Positions 29,808-38,254 of a DNA stretch of 45,255 bases are shown piece after piece. This DNA comes from an uncultured Planctomycetales bacterium (GTDB lineage: Bacteria > Planctomycetota > Planctomycetia > Pirellulales > S012-138). Positions within the stretch are counted from its first letter, which is position 1; each line of letters starts with the position of its first letter. The translations under genes and the position numbers were made by a program. The stretch spans positions 1 through 45,255 of the forward strand of contig CALJLD010000068.1 in assembly GCA_937982665.1 (NCBI GenBank), given 5' to 3'. Below the pieces are notes generated by a model that saw only the letters and a list, made by a program, of their open reading frames with translations, made no database searches and was not told the origin of the DNA.

Positions 29808-29992
29808 CATGGATTCCTTCCTCGCTGATTTTGGACAGACCGAGCAATATGCCGCGGCATTTCTCGTTTGCGGCTTAGACTTTGCGAGCATTCGCGCGAA
29901 CAAGAATGTTTTGCCTGCGCTCCGCAGCCGATTACCTTGATACGGGGTGGCTTGCCCTGTGATCCAAGGTTTGAAGCGCGGAGGGCAACTTG

Positions 29993-31189
29993 ATGTCCCA
30001 AACAGCCCAATCGTCACAAGCGCAACCCAAGCAACTTGGCTTTGCCTGGCGCGTGCTGGGTTCACCGGCGCCGGTGTTTCCCGGTTTTGAGATTGATATC
30101 TCCGACCGAGTGCCCGATGGCGACAAGCCGGACGCGGTCTGGCACCGTGAGCGGGCCAAAGATATGGTCCGCGCCCACCCGGAGATCAAACAGCTGTTTG
30201 GACAGAACCGCGTCACGGCGTTGTGGTGCGTGTTCTTTGCCAGCTTGCAAGTTGCCCTGGCGGTGAGTTGTGCGTGGTTGCCCTGGTGGGGACTGTTGAT
30301 TGTCGCCTGGGTGTTTGGCGCGTGGATCAACATCAACTTGTTCATGCTGGCGCATGAGTGTAATCACTCGTTGATTTTCAAGAGCTCAACGCCGAACCGT
30401 TGGCTGTACACGCTGACCACAATGCCGATGTTTTTGTCCGGCCATCACACCTGGTGGGTGGAACATCATGTGCACCACAATGACCTGGGAGCCAAGAAGG
30501 ACTTCATCAAACGTCGGCGAAGTTTCTTTCTGGCAACGCGGCTGACTTCGCCGTTTGTTGTGCCGTACTCGCTGTTCATGCTCTCGATGCAGTTCCTGCG
30601 ATCAACGCTGGGCATTGTGGTTTATGTGGTCACGTGTTTGCCCCGCGGCCGGCTGACGCCGAGCGATCTGGTGCTGAAGATTGTCGCCGATGAACATCTC
30701 GTCTCCGGCTACAAGAAGTATGACATCCGCGGCTGGGGCGTGGCTTACGCCGCGATGAGTGTTTCGCTACCGATTATCTTGTTCTTAACTCTGGGTTGGC
30801 AGCCAGTTGTTTACTTGCTCTTCGCCCAGGCGTTCATGACCGGGTTTTTGCATCCGGTGCTCTTTGGCATGATCCTCAGCAATTCGCACTTTCATGGGCA
30901 TCGCGTGTATCAGCCTTCTTGCAGTTATTATCGTTGGTTCAACAAGCTGACGTTCAATTTCGGCCTGCACCTGGAACATCATGATCTGGCCGGCATTCCG
31001 TGGAACAAGCTGCCGGAATTGCGGCGGATTGCTCCTGAGTTTTATGACGACCTAGTCAAGACAACGAGCTACTCCGCGCTGGCGATGCAGTTCATCTTTG
31101 GGCGCACGACGGATTTTGAAGAGCGGTTTGATAACGAGAACCATCGCAACGCCAGCTTGGCAGAACCTGAGCGGCGGAAGTCAGCATAA
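29993..31189 (+). CDS. Membrane fatty acid desaturase, sphingolipid delta-4 desaturase (DES1)-like
   Basis: A 398-residue membrane di-iron enzyme. ATG 29993 is supported by GGAGGG upstream; a TTG codon just before is less likely. The three histidine boxes are HECNH (residue 121), EHHVHHND (residue 157) and LHLEHHD (residue 326), with four membrane segments between. The N-terminal pattern (ERAKDMVRAHPEIKQLFGQN) and the end (LPELRRIAPEFYDDL) closely mirror eukaryotic DES1 (HPEIK, EHHDFP..P, IAPEYYD), which makes the trans double bond of sphingosine from dihydroceramide. A role on sphingolipid-like or other long-chain lipids is inferred; acyl-lipid desaturase is the alternative. No sphingolipid synthesis gene is beside it. 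Confidence 0.85.
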   Translation: MSQTAQSSQAQPKQLGFAWRVLGSPAPVFPGFEIDISDRVPDGDKPDAVWHRERAKDMVRAHPEIKQLFGQNRVTALWCVFFASLQVALAVSCAWLPWWGLLIVAWVFGAWININLFMLAHECNHSLIFKSSTPNRWLYTLTTMPMFLSGHHTWWVEHHVHHNDLGAKKDFIKRRRSFFLATRLTSPFVVPYSLFMLSMQFLRSTLGIVVYVVTCLPRGRLTPSDLVLKIVADEHLVSGYKKYDIRGWGVAYAAMSVSLPIILFLTLGWQPVVYLLFAQAFMTGFLHPVLFGMILSNSHFHGHRVYQPSCSYYRWFNKLTFNFGLHLEHHDLAGIPWNKLPELRRIAPEFYDDLVKTTSYSALAMQFIFGRTTDFEERFDNENHRNASLAEPERRKSA

Positions 31190-31240
31190 GCATTCAGTGC
31201 GCTGCAACACTACGGCTTGTAATCCGACAAGGTCCGCAGC

Positions 31241-31690
31241 ATGAACATCACGCTCGAGTATCTGCAACAGGAAGGGATGTTGCTCAAGAGCAAGCTCATC
31301 TTGTTGCACGACGAGGAAGATCGTGGCGTGCATATCGGGATGTTCGGCAAGCAGCATTTCGCCAACGTGCGGGAGTTTGCCGAGATGGTGGGGCGAATCA
31401 GCGCGATTACGCAGGAATGGTATGCTCACGGCAGACTTGAGGAAGCCTTCAAGTCGTACGAGCCCGGCGATGGCCAGCAGGCGGGCCGCCAGATGATGAG
31501 TCGGGCAACCCGCATCAAAGGCTCGCTCCGTGACTGGATCATAGAGCATGGCGTTGAGATCGACGCGGATGAAATTCCGCCCGAAATCAGCGGCCGATTG
31601 CACTACGAAGGGGACGCGGACGAGTTCCTAATGATTGCGGATTGCCCCGAATTCTACGCAGAGATTTACATCGCGGATTGTGTTGCGTGA
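31241..31690 (+). CDS. Unknown small protein downstream of the desaturase
   Basis: A 149-residue soluble protein (MNITLEYLQQEGMLLKSKLI). AAGG eight bases before ATG 31241 supports the start. The sequence is acidic and helical (EFAEMVGRISAITQEWYAHG; EEAFKSYEPGD) and no family was recognised. It follows the desaturase gene by about 50 bases in the same direction, and is convergent with the anti-sigma gene, so it may share the desaturase transcript. A link in function is only inferred from position. Confidence 0.6.
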   Translation: MNITLEYLQQEGMLLKSKLILLHDEEDRGVHIGMFGKQHFANVREFAEMVGRISAITQEWYAHGRLEEAFKSYEPGDGQQAGRQMMSRATRIKGSLRDWIIEHGVEIDADEIPPEISGRLHYEGDADEFLMIADCPEFYAEIYIADCVA

Positions 31691-31731
31691 ATCCAACGAA
31701 CGCGAGGTAACATGTCACCGCAGTCTACGCA

Positions 31732-34569
31732 CTACCACTTCACGTCGAATGTGGCCGTGCGACCTTTGTAGAACAGTTCGGAGCCTGGGGCGCTGGCTTG
31801 CAAGTAGAGATAGACATCGCCGGCGAACTCTTCCACCTTGGCCGATGTGCGATGTTCGACCGCCGTGCCGTCTTCCAGCCGAACTTCCACGCTGACTTGC
31901 GGCGTATCGCTCAGTGAAAGATGAACGTCGGCAGGCAAACGCAGCCGGGCATCAACGCGGCTCTCCATTTTTCCCCACTCGCCAAAGATATTCCAATCGC
32001 GGGGGTGATAGCCGTCTCGCCTGGCGACAGTAACTTGCAGATGCTTGTCAGCAATCCGCTTGGTTTGCACGCTGTCGCCGGCTTCCTCCGTGGGAGAAAA
32101 CAGAGTGAGCGCAGGGTCCCCCACCAAGATGCGGTTGGCGCCGCCGCCACGCATGATGTGTTCTTCCGTGTACTTGAACGGATCGCCGGCAACCGCGAAC
32201 TGCAACTTGGGCGGGCCATCGGCCTGAAAGCAAATGTCGTCGTAAGTCGATTTGACGGTCTCGCCCAGCGTGGCCCCATTCACCACCCCAAAGTACGACT
32301 CGCAGCTGGCGGAGTTGCCGTGGTTGGATGCGATGGGAACCAACAATGCCCCGGCGCCGGCGTCAATCATTGCCAGGCACATACTTTCGTCAGCCGGCAT
32401 TTCATACAGCTCAATGTTATCGCTGGTGCCGAATGTGGAAACGATATCGGGCTCGACATACACACGATGCGTCGCTCCGCAATGGCATGTCCCGCTCATG
32501 ATCAGCGGCGAATGCTTGAGGTTTAGTTCGCGAAAGCTGGCCGCTTTGATTCGGGCGAGTTCGCCCTGCGGATCCTGTCCCACTTTGGCCGGATCAAAGT
32601 CCCAATGTTTGGAATGATCGATATTCCGCTGATCGCTGAACAGCCAGACACCCTGCGGATCGCCGTTCCCGGACATGGAGATCACGCTGGCGTCTTCCAT
32701 TCGTCGCAGGTTCTCTTTCACAAAGTCCAACACGTTGGCGTCCGCTTCCACGTTGCGGAACCAGATCTTCTCGCCTTGAAATCCGGCCAGGGCCGACCAG
32801 AGATTCGGGGCCGCGTTTGGGAACACTCTGGAATTGGACGCGCTGCCGATGACGGATGTATCAAGCCAACGTTTGGCCGGCAGACCGTTCTTATACAGAG
32901 CAACTGTTCGCTGCCAAAAACTCTCAAGCGCAGCGCCATCTCGCGCGGTGAAGTAGCCAAAGACGAAGTCCGCAAAGGCATCGTCATCCATGCCCATGGA
33001 CATCAGCAGGAAATGCCTGTGGAGATTGACATCCAAAGTTTCCGGCGGAACGACAAACGCAACATACAACGCCTGGCGTCTCTTGAGCTCCGCTTGAAGT
33101 GTTTCAAAATCCTGACCGTCAAACGCGATCAACTCGCCCTCATGAAAGGCCGTGATCTCTTCCGCCACCTTTTGAAGGGCCTGATGCTCCGCATTGCTGG
33201 CGTCCAAACCTACAGCGACCACAACATAGGCCCCCTCCGGCTTGTCCGCCGGCAGTGATGTCTCGATCATCTTGCCCGCTTGCTGTAGCGCTGATTCCGG
33301 CTCTTGTGAATTGCCGTTGATGCCTTGCAATTGGATCTCTGCTTTCAGCAGGGAATTGCTCTGCTGGCCCTGCAGTTGAATCTCTGCTTGCAAAAGGGAA
33401 TTGCCCTGCGGCTGGCGACCAGACTGCAACAATCTTTCGATACTGCCGCGATAAGGCGAGTCGGGCGACTCCTTCAACAGTTTGTGCCAGACTTCTTTGG
33501 CTTCGTCCGTTTTCTCCGTATGCCAAAGTGCCTCGCCGACAATGAACTCGGCCGTGTCGACAAATTCGTCCGGATGCTCTTCCCGCCAGGCGAGCATCAA
33601 CTCCAAAGCGGCTTCATACTTCTTGGCGTTGGCGTAAGCCGCGGCCCCGTAAAACAGCGCGGTCCCGCGTTGCTCCGCCGTGGCAGCCGGATGTTCCGCG
33701 GCACGCCGCAAGATCTCGGCCGATTTCAACATCGCGCTGGCAAGCCTCTCAGCATCGGCAATTCGCTCGTGAAAGACGCCCAAGGCGGAGTTCAACATCC
33801 GCTCCGGTGACTCCCCTGAGTCTTGTGCTTGCCGCGCGACGTCAACCGCGCCCGATTGGGAATCAACCGCATACCGGCCCACGGCGAGCTGTTGGACGCC
33901 AACTTTGGTGGCCACTTGCATTTGCCGGGTGGCCGCTTGGATGGCCAGGTTGATTTCTCCGGTCAGGAGCGTGAGTTTCCAATCTCGATCAACCTGATCC
34001 AACTCAAACACGGCAGGGCCTAGCACATGGATCTGCCCAACGCCGTTAAGATCAATGGCCTGCTTTGAGCCGGTGGCGACTTCAATGTGGTTGCTGGCCT
34101 GCAGCGTGCGATGTTGGGGTGCCGTTGTTGGGATAATGGTCCCAGCTTGAACCGAACCGAACGCGGCTTGCGAGGTTGGCAGATTCCATTGAATGGCCGC
34201 TGTGACCAGCAACATCAAAGATAGAGCCAAACCGGCCATTGTGGGAATGCGGAACAGTGTGCCCAAGCGATGTCGTGCTGCGCGAGTTGTTTGCGGACTT
34301 GCTGTCGCACCAGGCGATTCCGCAGCAGGCGACGCCACCGAAAGCGCCGCGGCGTTATGTGTCTTGGCGGAAAGAAACTCTTGTGTGACGCCCAAGCAAT
34401 CATTCAATTGCCGCTCGTCAGCCAAGAGTGCTTCACATGCTGGACAGTGCGCCAGGTGCCGCTGGATGACTGCGCGTTCTTCTGGGGTGACTTCGCCTTC
34501 GAGCATGGCAAACAACAACGGTTCAACTTGTTCACAATCGGATTGCGTTGTGTGAGTTGTATGCATCAT
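31732..34569 (-). CDS. Anti-sigma factor fused to FecR-like, TPR-like and caspase-like domains
   Basis: A 945-residue protein. Residues 12-50 are a zinc-finger anti-sigma domain with HLAHCPAC (HxxxCxxC). Residues 111-130 form one membrane segment. Residues 140-245 look like a FecR-type beta domain (SNHIEVATGSKQAIDLNGVG). Residues 250-380 look TPR-like (ALFYGAAAYANAKKYEAALE), followed by two NSLLxAEIQLQG repeats (390-416). Residues 440-830 resemble a peptidase C25/caspase-like fold, with ISMSGNGDPQG at 630, LIMSGTCHCG at 689 and LVGDPALTLF at 815. The expected catalytic His (GHG) is Asn635, so activity is doubtful. The start overlaps the sigma-gene stop (ATGA), and AAGGA precedes it. Confidence 0.8.
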   Translation of the reverse strand: MMHTTHTTQSDCEQVEPLLFAMLEGEVTPEERAVIQRHLAHCPACEALLADERQLNDCLGVTQEFLSAKTHNAAALSVASPAAESPGATASPQTTRAARHRLGTLFRIPTMAGLALSLMLLVTAAIQWNLPTSQAAFGSVQAGTIIPTTAPQHRTLQASNHIEVATGSKQAIDLNGVGQIHVLGPAVFELDQVDRDWKLTLLTGEINLAIQAATRQMQVATKVGVQQLAVGRYAVDSQSGAVDVARQAQDSGESPERMLNSALGVFHERIADAERLASAMLKSAEILRRAAEHPAATAEQRGTALFYGAAAYANAKKYEAALELMLAWREEHPDEFVDTAEFIVGEALWHTEKTDEAKEVWHKLLKESPDSPYRGSIERLLQSGRQPQGNSLLQAEIQLQGQQSNSLLKAEIQLQGINGNSQEPESALQQAGKMIETSLPADKPEGAYVVVAVGLDASNAEHQALQKVAEEITAFHEGELIAFDGQDFETLQAELKRRQALYVAFVVPPETLDVNLHRHFLLMSMGMDDDAFADFVFGYFTARDGAALESFWQRTVALYKNGLPAKRWLDTSVIGSASNSRVFPNAAPNLWSALAGFQGEKIWFRNVEADANVLDFVKENLRRMEDASVISMSGNGDPQGVWLFSDQRNIDHSKHWDFDPAKVGQDPQGELARIKAASFRELNLKHSPLIMSGTCHCGATHRVYVEPDIVSTFGTSDNIELYEMPADESMCLAMIDAGAGALLVPIASNHGNSASCESYFGVVNGATLGETVKSTYDDICFQADGPPKLQFAVAGDPFKYTEEHIMRGGGANRILVGDPALTLFSPTEEAGDSVQTKRIADKHLQVTVARRDGYHPRDWNIFGEWGKMESRVDARLRLPADVHLSLSDTPQVSVEVRLEDGTAVEHRTSAKVEEFAGDVYLYLQASAPGSELFYKGRTATFDVKW
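33322..33402 (-). repeat. 45-bp tandem repeat within the anti-sigma gene
   Basis: Two copies, 45 bases apart, encode NSLLQAEIQLQG and NSLLKAEIQLQG between the TPR-like and caspase-like parts. The unit keeps the frame. It looks like a local duplication in a linker. Confidence 0.65.
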
Positions 34570-35069
34570 GGATAAAGTCCTTTATCGGTCAGGCGTTTGC
34601 GCAGCGCTTGCCGGGCTTGATAGATACGACCGCGAATGGTTGAGACCGGCACTTCCAGCCGCAGGGCGATCTCGTCATAGCTCATGCTGAGCAGATAACG
34701 GCAACGCAACACCGTGGCATGGTCATGTTGGAGTTGAGCGACTTCCGCCCAAACCCAGGTCTGGTGTGTTGGGGACGAATGCGATTGGCGCACCTGGCCA
34801 ACCTGCTCCTCTCGCCGTTGCCGAGCCGCATTGCGGAGCTGATGTTCGCGCAGTCGATTGCGGGCGATGGCTGCCAACCAAGGGCGGATCTTGCTGGGAT
34901 CGGCCAGCTGATCCAAGTTGGCAAACGCCTGACAGAATGTCTCTTGAACGACGTCGTCCTCGCTATCGCCGGACGATGAACAAGCGCGAACGACCGCACG
35001 AATGTGTGCGTCATGTTCGCGAACGAACTCAGCGAACTGCTCAGACGATTGAGGACTGCTCACAGACAT
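34566..35069 (-). CDS. ECF (extracytoplasmic function) RNA polymerase sigma factor
   Basis: A 167-residue sigma-70 family factor. The start at ATG 35069 (MSVSSPQSSEQFAEF) is chosen as the most family-like; the frame is open 10 codons further up. Region 2: EHDAHIRAVVRAC, then EDDVVQETFCQAFANLDQLAD and IRPWLAAIARNRLREHQL. Region 4: LRCRYLLSMSYDEIALRLEVPVST with the helix-turn-helix (IRGRIYQARQALRKRL). Stop TGA and the ATG of the anti-sigma gene share four bases, so the two are translated together. This is the usual sigma/anti-sigma arrangement. Target promoters are unknown. Confidence 0.93.
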   Translation of the reverse strand: MSVSSPQSSEQFAEFVREHDAHIRAVVRACSSSGDSEDDVVQETFCQAFANLDQLADPSKIRPWLAAIARNRLREHQLRNAARQRREEQVGQVRQSHSSPTHQTWVWAEVAQLQHDHATVLRCRYLLSMSYDEIALRLEVPVSTIRGRIYQARQALRKRLTDKGLYP

Positions 35070-35284
35070 TTTTGTCACCAGGATACCCTCTTCGACCACT
35101 CTAAGAACAAGACGAAGCTGGCGACAGATTCCTCAAATGATCTGAAGAGAATTCCCGGATTTACCCGAGAAGTGGGCAATTGCAAAAGAAGGGCCAGGCG
35201 ATTTGACCGCGAGAACACAGCCGCGTTTGGGCCCGCGATTGAGTGGCAGCAAGTCTGGAGAGTCTTGGCTTTGGACTGGGAACG

Positions 35285-38254
35285 CTAATCCCAAAAGCCG
35301 CGCTGGCTGGCCAGATCGTCTTCTTGTTTTGAGGGCGCGGTCGTCTTGACCGTGTGGGGTTTTTTCTTGCGATGTTGCGGCGGCGGCACACTTTGCCGAG
35401 TGGGGGTCACGTTTTCCTTCGCCTGCGGAGATTCGCTTGGCAGTGGAGTGGGCTCCGCAGACGGTTTGTTGGTTGCGGGCGACTTGTCTGCGTTGGCGGC
35501 AAATTCGCCGCACGATAGCAAATCGATGGTCTGCAAACCTGGCAGTGCGGCAAACCGATCTGGATGGCAAGACATGATCATCATTTGCAAAGGCCCAGTG
35601 GGCGGCTGCCCATTGGGATTGCCGGCGGTGGCGTCCGTCAGCACCTGCATTGTCTGGCGATGGCGCACGGGATCGGCATGGACAAGCGGATCATCCAGCA
35701 ACATCAACCGCGGCTGCTTTACGGCGAGCACGCCACCCAATGCCAAGCGAACGAGCAAATTCAGTTGTTCGATGGCTCCGTAACTTTCCTGCGCGACTTC
35801 AAGTTGGTGCTCGGCCCCGGCTCGTGAGATGGCAATCTTCTCCAAAGCAAAGTCTTTGCTCAGTGGCGCGTGACGAAAATCAACCATGCCGATCTCTCGT
35901 GCCCAACGCGAAACCAGTTGGCTGACCGGGTCCAGGATTTCCGCGATGTCGCCTTGGCGGCAGTCTTCAAACAGTTGCAGCAAGTAGCGATAAGCATCGA
36001 CTTGCGTTTGTTCGCGAGTCAGCTGGCCGCGGATGTGCTCCAAAGTATGTTCCGCTTCAGCAAGTTGAGCATGCTTCCCTTCGCTGGCCGCAATTCGCCC
36101 CCGAATCTCACTGAACTCTTCCCGCGCCTGGGCATGTTGCTTGCGAAGATCCGCGACACGGTTCTTGCACTCTTCCGCCTGCAGTTCGAGCGCGTCCGCG
36201 TCTCCCGGCTGTTCAACGGCTTGCAATTCTTGACGGCGCTGTTCGAGCGCTTGCTGCGCTGCGGCCACTTGTTGTTGCAGCGCGGCCTCAAACTCTCTGA
36301 GATCGGATTCGGCGAATTCCGTTGAACCGGACTGCCAGCTGGCGGTCAGTTCTTTCCGCTCCTCGGCGAAATGTTCGCGGTTGTTTTCCGCAACCGCCAG
36401 ATCACGCCGAAGGTTGTTGACCCATCGCTCGGAGTTTCGCCACGTGTCTTCGGCTTGGGATGTTTGCTGCCGAGAGACATCGAGCTTTTGTTCAAGTTGG
36501 CGAATCTCAGCTTGAAGCTTGCGGAATTCTTCTTCGAGTTCGGTCGGCGAGTACTGCGTCTCAACCTCGCCGTCATCCTTGTTGAGCGCGGCTTCCGCCT
36601 TGGCGAGTTCCGCTTCTCTTGCCGCGATTTGCCGCTCCAACTGTTTGACGTTGGCTTGGATTTGGCTTGCTTCGCGTTCGGCGGCTTCCTGTTGAAAAAC
36701 TCGCTGCGAAAGCTGGGTGAGCCATTCCTCATCATCAAGTGCAACTTCAAACTGCGCGACGCGCGCCGCCAGTTGCCGCCGCGCACTCACAATCTCGTTT
36801 GCGGACAAGTCGCTTTTGCCTGCGCCGCCGGTCAGAACGATGCGCCCGAAACCGGGCACAACGAGTTCCGCCTGAGAATGCCAGTCCAGGTTACGGAGCG
36901 TTCCAGCGGTTAGCTCCAACTCAATGCTTTGCCCATCAACGGTTGCCTGAACCGAGCGGGTTTCCTCAGGTTCAATTTGCAGTTGAGCAGATGCAGCGGA
37001 AAGCCGGGCTTCGTCCGCCTGAAGGCTTCGCCATGAGGCGGCAAGTTGTTTCAGCTCAGCTGCCGAAGGAGCTTTGATTGCCGGTGTGTTGGCGTTGGAA
37101 AGCTTCTCTTGGAGCGCGGATCGCTCCGCGACCATCTCGGCAATTTCTTCCCGGGCGGTGCCAAGCTTCTGCATCACGCGTTGAGCTTCAAGCTCTCGCA
37201 GTCGCACTCGCAAAGTTGCGATATCATTGCCGCTGGCCAAGGTCGCCTGCCGCGCGGATTCAAATGCGCCTTGATGTGCGTCATGACCTGCAAGTGCGGT
37301 TTTCAACTCTCCTTGCAGAGTTTTCGTTGTGCCGACGGCTTCGTCGAGCTTCGCACACGTATCCCGCCATTGCTGCAACTTGAGTTGGAGCGACTGCTGC
37401 TTTTCCTCAGCGGACGCGACTTGCGATTGCAGAGCTTCACGCTTTTCTTTGACGGGCTCAAGTTGCGCCAACCGCTTCTTGAGTTGTGTTTCTTCCTCTT
37501 CCGCTTGTTTGATCTGCTGTTTGAGCAAGTCAATTTTTCGGCGGAGTTCATCCGCGTGTGCGATGGAGCCATCCAAGCGGCGGCGCTCCTCACGAAGTTC
37601 CGCAACTTGCTGTTCGGCCTCGGGCAGTTTCGTATCTTTGAGAAGTTTGAGCCGCGAGCGGGCTTTGTCTCTGCCAGTTGCCGTCAGGTATTCTCCGGCA
37701 CGGGCTTTGAGCAGTTTTTCGATTTCGCGGTCTCGCGGCGTGACCATGCCACCAAGCGTGTTGATGATGGCCGTGCGGAGGTCCATGTCGGCGGTCACGC
37801 TTTCGCTCAACTCAATGATGCCCTGGTTGAGCCACAACAATCCAAACCAGTTGGCGGCCGAACTCTTGGCACCCAGAATCTCGCGAACGCGGCGGCCGGC
37901 CTGCTTGGACTCGTCAACCTCAGTCTTCCAGCCGAAGCCGGTTTGCCGTTCCAGCAGGGCGAAGCCGTCTTTGCGCGGTGAGAATCGCTTGGTGATGCGG
38001 TAAACGTCGCCTCCGGTTTCAAACTCGACCGCAACTTCCGGGCTTTCGTTTGTTCCGGATGGGACCGCAGCGCGGATTTCCGCCGAACCACTGTCATGGT
38101 CAACATCCAAAAGACAAGCGCGAATGGCGGCAACCAGTGATGACTTTCCGGTCCCGTTGGGACCATGCAGCAAAGTCACGCCATCGCCCAAGTCTGCGAT
38201 GTTCAATCGCCGAATACTGCGCCAGTTCTCAACGCGAAATGCGCGCAATCTCAT
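35285..38254 (-). CDS. SbcC/Rad50/YhaN-like coiled-coil ATPase
   Basis: A 989-residue ABC-type ATPase of DNA repair. The N-terminus has RAFRVENWRSIRRLNIADLG and Walker A GPNGTGKSSLVAAI, and two long coiled coils follow (RLDGSIAHADELRRKI; EREASQIQANVKQLERQI). The C-terminus has an ABC-signature-like LNLLVRLALGG and Walker B LMLLDDPLVHADP with a D-loop. No CxxC zinc hook is present; instead a beta-rich insert (VDGQSIELELTAGTLRNLDW; ELVVPGFGRIVLTGGAG) lies between the coils. A Pro/Lys-rich tail of about 75 residues follows. GGAGG seven bases upstream supports the start, which overlaps the nuclease gene stop (ATGA). Probably a DNA end-processing complex. Confidence 0.88.
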   Translation of the reverse strand: MRLRAFRVENWRSIRRLNIADLGDGVTLLHGPNGTGKSSLVAAIRACLLDVDHDSGSAEIRAAVPSGTNESPEVAVEFETGGDVYRITKRFSPRKDGFALLERQTGFGWKTEVDESKQAGRRVREILGAKSSAANWFGLLWLNQGIIELSESVTADMDLRTAIINTLGGMVTPRDREIEKLLKARAGEYLTATGRDKARSRLKLLKDTKLPEAEQQVAELREERRRLDGSIAHADELRRKIDLLKQQIKQAEEEETQLKKRLAQLEPVKEKREALQSQVASAEEKQQSLQLKLQQWRDTCAKLDEAVGTTKTLQGELKTALAGHDAHQGAFESARQATLASGNDIATLRVRLRELEAQRVMQKLGTAREEIAEMVAERSALQEKLSNANTPAIKAPSAAELKQLAASWRSLQADEARLSAASAQLQIEPEETRSVQATVDGQSIELELTAGTLRNLDWHSQAELVVPGFGRIVLTGGAGKSDLSANEIVSARRQLAARVAQFEVALDDEEWLTQLSQRVFQQEAAEREASQIQANVKQLERQIAAREAELAKAEAALNKDDGEVETQYSPTELEEEFRKLQAEIRQLEQKLDVSRQQTSQAEDTWRNSERWVNNLRRDLAVAENNREHFAEERKELTASWQSGSTEFAESDLREFEAALQQQVAAAQQALEQRRQELQAVEQPGDADALELQAEECKNRVADLRKQHAQAREEFSEIRGRIAASEGKHAQLAEAEHTLEHIRGQLTREQTQVDAYRYLLQLFEDCRQGDIAEILDPVSQLVSRWAREIGMVDFRHAPLSKDFALEKIAISRAGAEHQLEVAQESYGAIEQLNLLVRLALGGVLAVKQPRLMLLDDPLVHADPVRHRQTMQVLTDATAGNPNGQPPTGPLQMMIMSCHPDRFAALPGLQTIDLLSCGEFAANADKSPATNKPSAEPTPLPSESPQAKENVTPTRQSVPPPQHRKKKPHTVKTTAPSKQEDDLASQRGFWD

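Noticed and set aside
35285..38254. Several 100-300 codon plus-strand frames
   Set aside because: They are antisense shadows of the ATPase gene, rich in Leu/Phe/Cys as expected from the complement of coiled-coil codons.
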